Part shown: positions 38,609-39,038 of the stretch, in pieces | Position numbering within the stretch: position 1 is the stretch's first letter | Layout: each line of letters starts with the position of its first letter | DNA from: a virus | Strand: one strand, 5' to 3' | Length of the DNA stretch: 39,038 bases | Virus record (IMG/VR): IMGVR_UViG_3300048839_000781 | Span: 1 to 39,038 of that record | Notes under the pieces: model-generated | What the model was told of the DNA's origin: nothing | Database searches by the model: none | The model's input: the letters and a program-made list of their open reading frames with translations, nothing else | Made by a program: the position numbers and the translations under genes

Positions 38609-39038
38609 TTATCTTACACCATTTTTGGCTTTCGCTTCTAGAACCTTGTTGTCGTAGTCGCTTTTTTTGCCTTGCAGTCGCATGATGGTGAGGTTGATTT
38701 CGACGTCTTCGAGGGGTTCCTCCATCATTTGGGCTTTGCTGAGGTGGAAGTGTTTGCGGTAGACGTACTCCTCCAGTCTGGTCATTGCCCAGAGCTGGTC
38801 GTCTTCGTCAAGCGTGGGGTCGGGCGTTCCGTCGAATACTGCCCATTCGAGGGCAGTTAGCCTTTTGGGACTAACGTTTTTTTTCCCTGTAGCACGTTAA
38901 GTGCTTCGTTGATGATTTCCATTGGGAGGTCTTGGAGGTTCTCTTTGGTGATGTCTGTTAGTCCGGTTCCGTCGTAGCCTTTACCTTCCACGAACTTCTC
39001 TTTTAGGAGGGAGATCATGTTTTTGGATGGCTTCTCTG
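38609..39038 (-). CDS. Tail assembly chaperone, long (GT) form via -1 frameshift, 3' part
   Basis: The chaperone frame enters here from the window start (in phase across the join). A -1 shift at the slippery run opens a second frame of 89 sense codons ending at the TAA at 38611-38609, five bases before the tape measure start. The extension contains LEWAVFDGTPDPTLDEDDQL, LEEYVYRKHFHLSKAQMMEE and DVEINLTIMRLQGKKSDYDN. The complete long product would be 199 residues. This G/GT arrangement is conserved in long-tailed phages and in lambda is made by a -1 shift at GGGAAAG. The extension has no suitable start of its own. Confidence 0.85.
38838..38887 (-). other. Programmed -1 frameshift signal with two hairpins
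   Basis: CAG GGA AAA AAA ACG lies in the 0 frame (38889-38875), so G GGA AAA and A AAA AAA are both in slippery phase. Counting from the first heptamer, five bases lead to the hairpin GTTAG/CTAAC (38875-38856). A second hairpin ACTGCCC/GGGCAGT of seven base pairs (38857-38838) follows at once. Confidence 0.85.
38857..39038 (-). CDS. Tail assembly chaperone, short (G) form, 3' part
   Basis: This is the rest of the 0-frame product that begins at 197. It continues LLKEKFVEGKGYDGTGLTDI, passes EIINEALNVLQG and, without frameshift, ends GKKTLVPKG at the TAA at 38859-38857. Total length is 116 residues. The join is supported by the 28-base end repeat and by exact phase. One codon differs between the two copies: GCA (Ala) near base 20 against CCA (Pro) near 39030. 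Confidence 0.8.
   Translation of the reverse strand, partial: EKPSKNMISLLKEKFVEGKGYDGTGLTDITKENLQDLPMEIINEALNVLQGKKTLVPKG
39011..39038. repeat. End repeat: copy of bases 1-28 with one mismatch
   Basis: Bases 39011-39038 equal bases 1-28 except at base 20 (c) against 39030 (g). The genes read through the join in phase, so this marks a circular assembly or a terminally redundant molecule. It is not an integration site by itself. Confidence 0.85.

Noticed and set aside
36716-38641. Open frame of 641 codons on the plus strand, opposite the tape measure gene
   Set aside because: It mirrors the codon bias of the tape measure gene (rich in Ala, Ser, Thr, Pro) and has no recognisable domain or ribosome site. 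No other gene lies on this strand.
1-39038. CRISPR array, insertion sequence or attachment site
   Set aside because: I saw no regularly spaced repeats, transposase or integrase. The only long direct repeat is the 28-base end overlap.

Overview
The window is very likely the complete genome of a siphovirus-type tailed phage, cut open inside a tail gene. The last 28 bases (39011-39038) repeat the first 28 with one mismatch, and the tail assembly chaperone reads in frame across the join, so the molecule closes to a circle of about 39,010 bp. Every gene I accept lies on the minus strand, and transcription runs from high to low coordinates. There is no integrase, no convincing repressor gene, and no polymerase, helicase or primase. 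The phage therefore probably uses host replication machinery and looks virulent, although absence of recognisable genes is weak evidence. I cannot name the host. Canonical Shine-Dalgarno sites, sigma70-like promoters and several leaderless-looking starts fit a bacterium. The coding strand is very rich in A and poor in T.

Layout in transcription order. (1) 39.0-27.6 kb, tail and lysis: the end of the chaperone gene with a -1 frameshift site, tape measure, distal tail, tail tip protein, a large three-repeat protein, a Cys-rich protein of unknown role, two further tail proteins (one extremely glycine-rich), a membrane coiled-coil protein, two small genes, amidase endolysin and holin. (2) 27.55-27.28 kb, control region: a bidirectional terminator, a strong promoter and a 125-nt element with a 15-bp closing stem. 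(3) 27.3-22.8 kb, early genes: small unknown proteins, a Sak4/RecA-like ATPase and membrane proteins. (4) 22.8-12.1 kb, a glycan cassette: five glycosyltransferase genes (one a two-domain fusion), a DegT aminotransferase, two class I methyltransferases and a short UDP-glucose/GDP-mannose dehydrogenase, interleaved with a VRR-NUC nuclease and a DEDDh exonuclease. (5) 12.0-9.77 kb: a ParB-domain DNA methyltransferase and a DnaD/replication-initiator-like gene that appears to need a -1 frameshift. (6) 9.7-3.2 kb, packaging and head: small and large terminase, portal fused to a MuF-type domain, prohead protease, HK97-type capsid protein, then a terminator. (7) 3.1 kb to the window start, connector and tail: head-tail connectors, tail terminator, major tail protein and the start of the tail chaperone.

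Main points to follow up: a dnaX-like frameshift site (A AAA AAG plus a hairpin) in the replication gene that adds a 95-residue C-terminal segment; two structured RNA candidates, each placed between a promoter and its first gene (27300-27424 and 16302-16380); five copies of a 17-bp operator-like element ahead of separate transcription units; several promoters placed so close to the ATG that the mRNA would be leaderless; and the unusually large sugar-modification cassette for a 39-kb phage.
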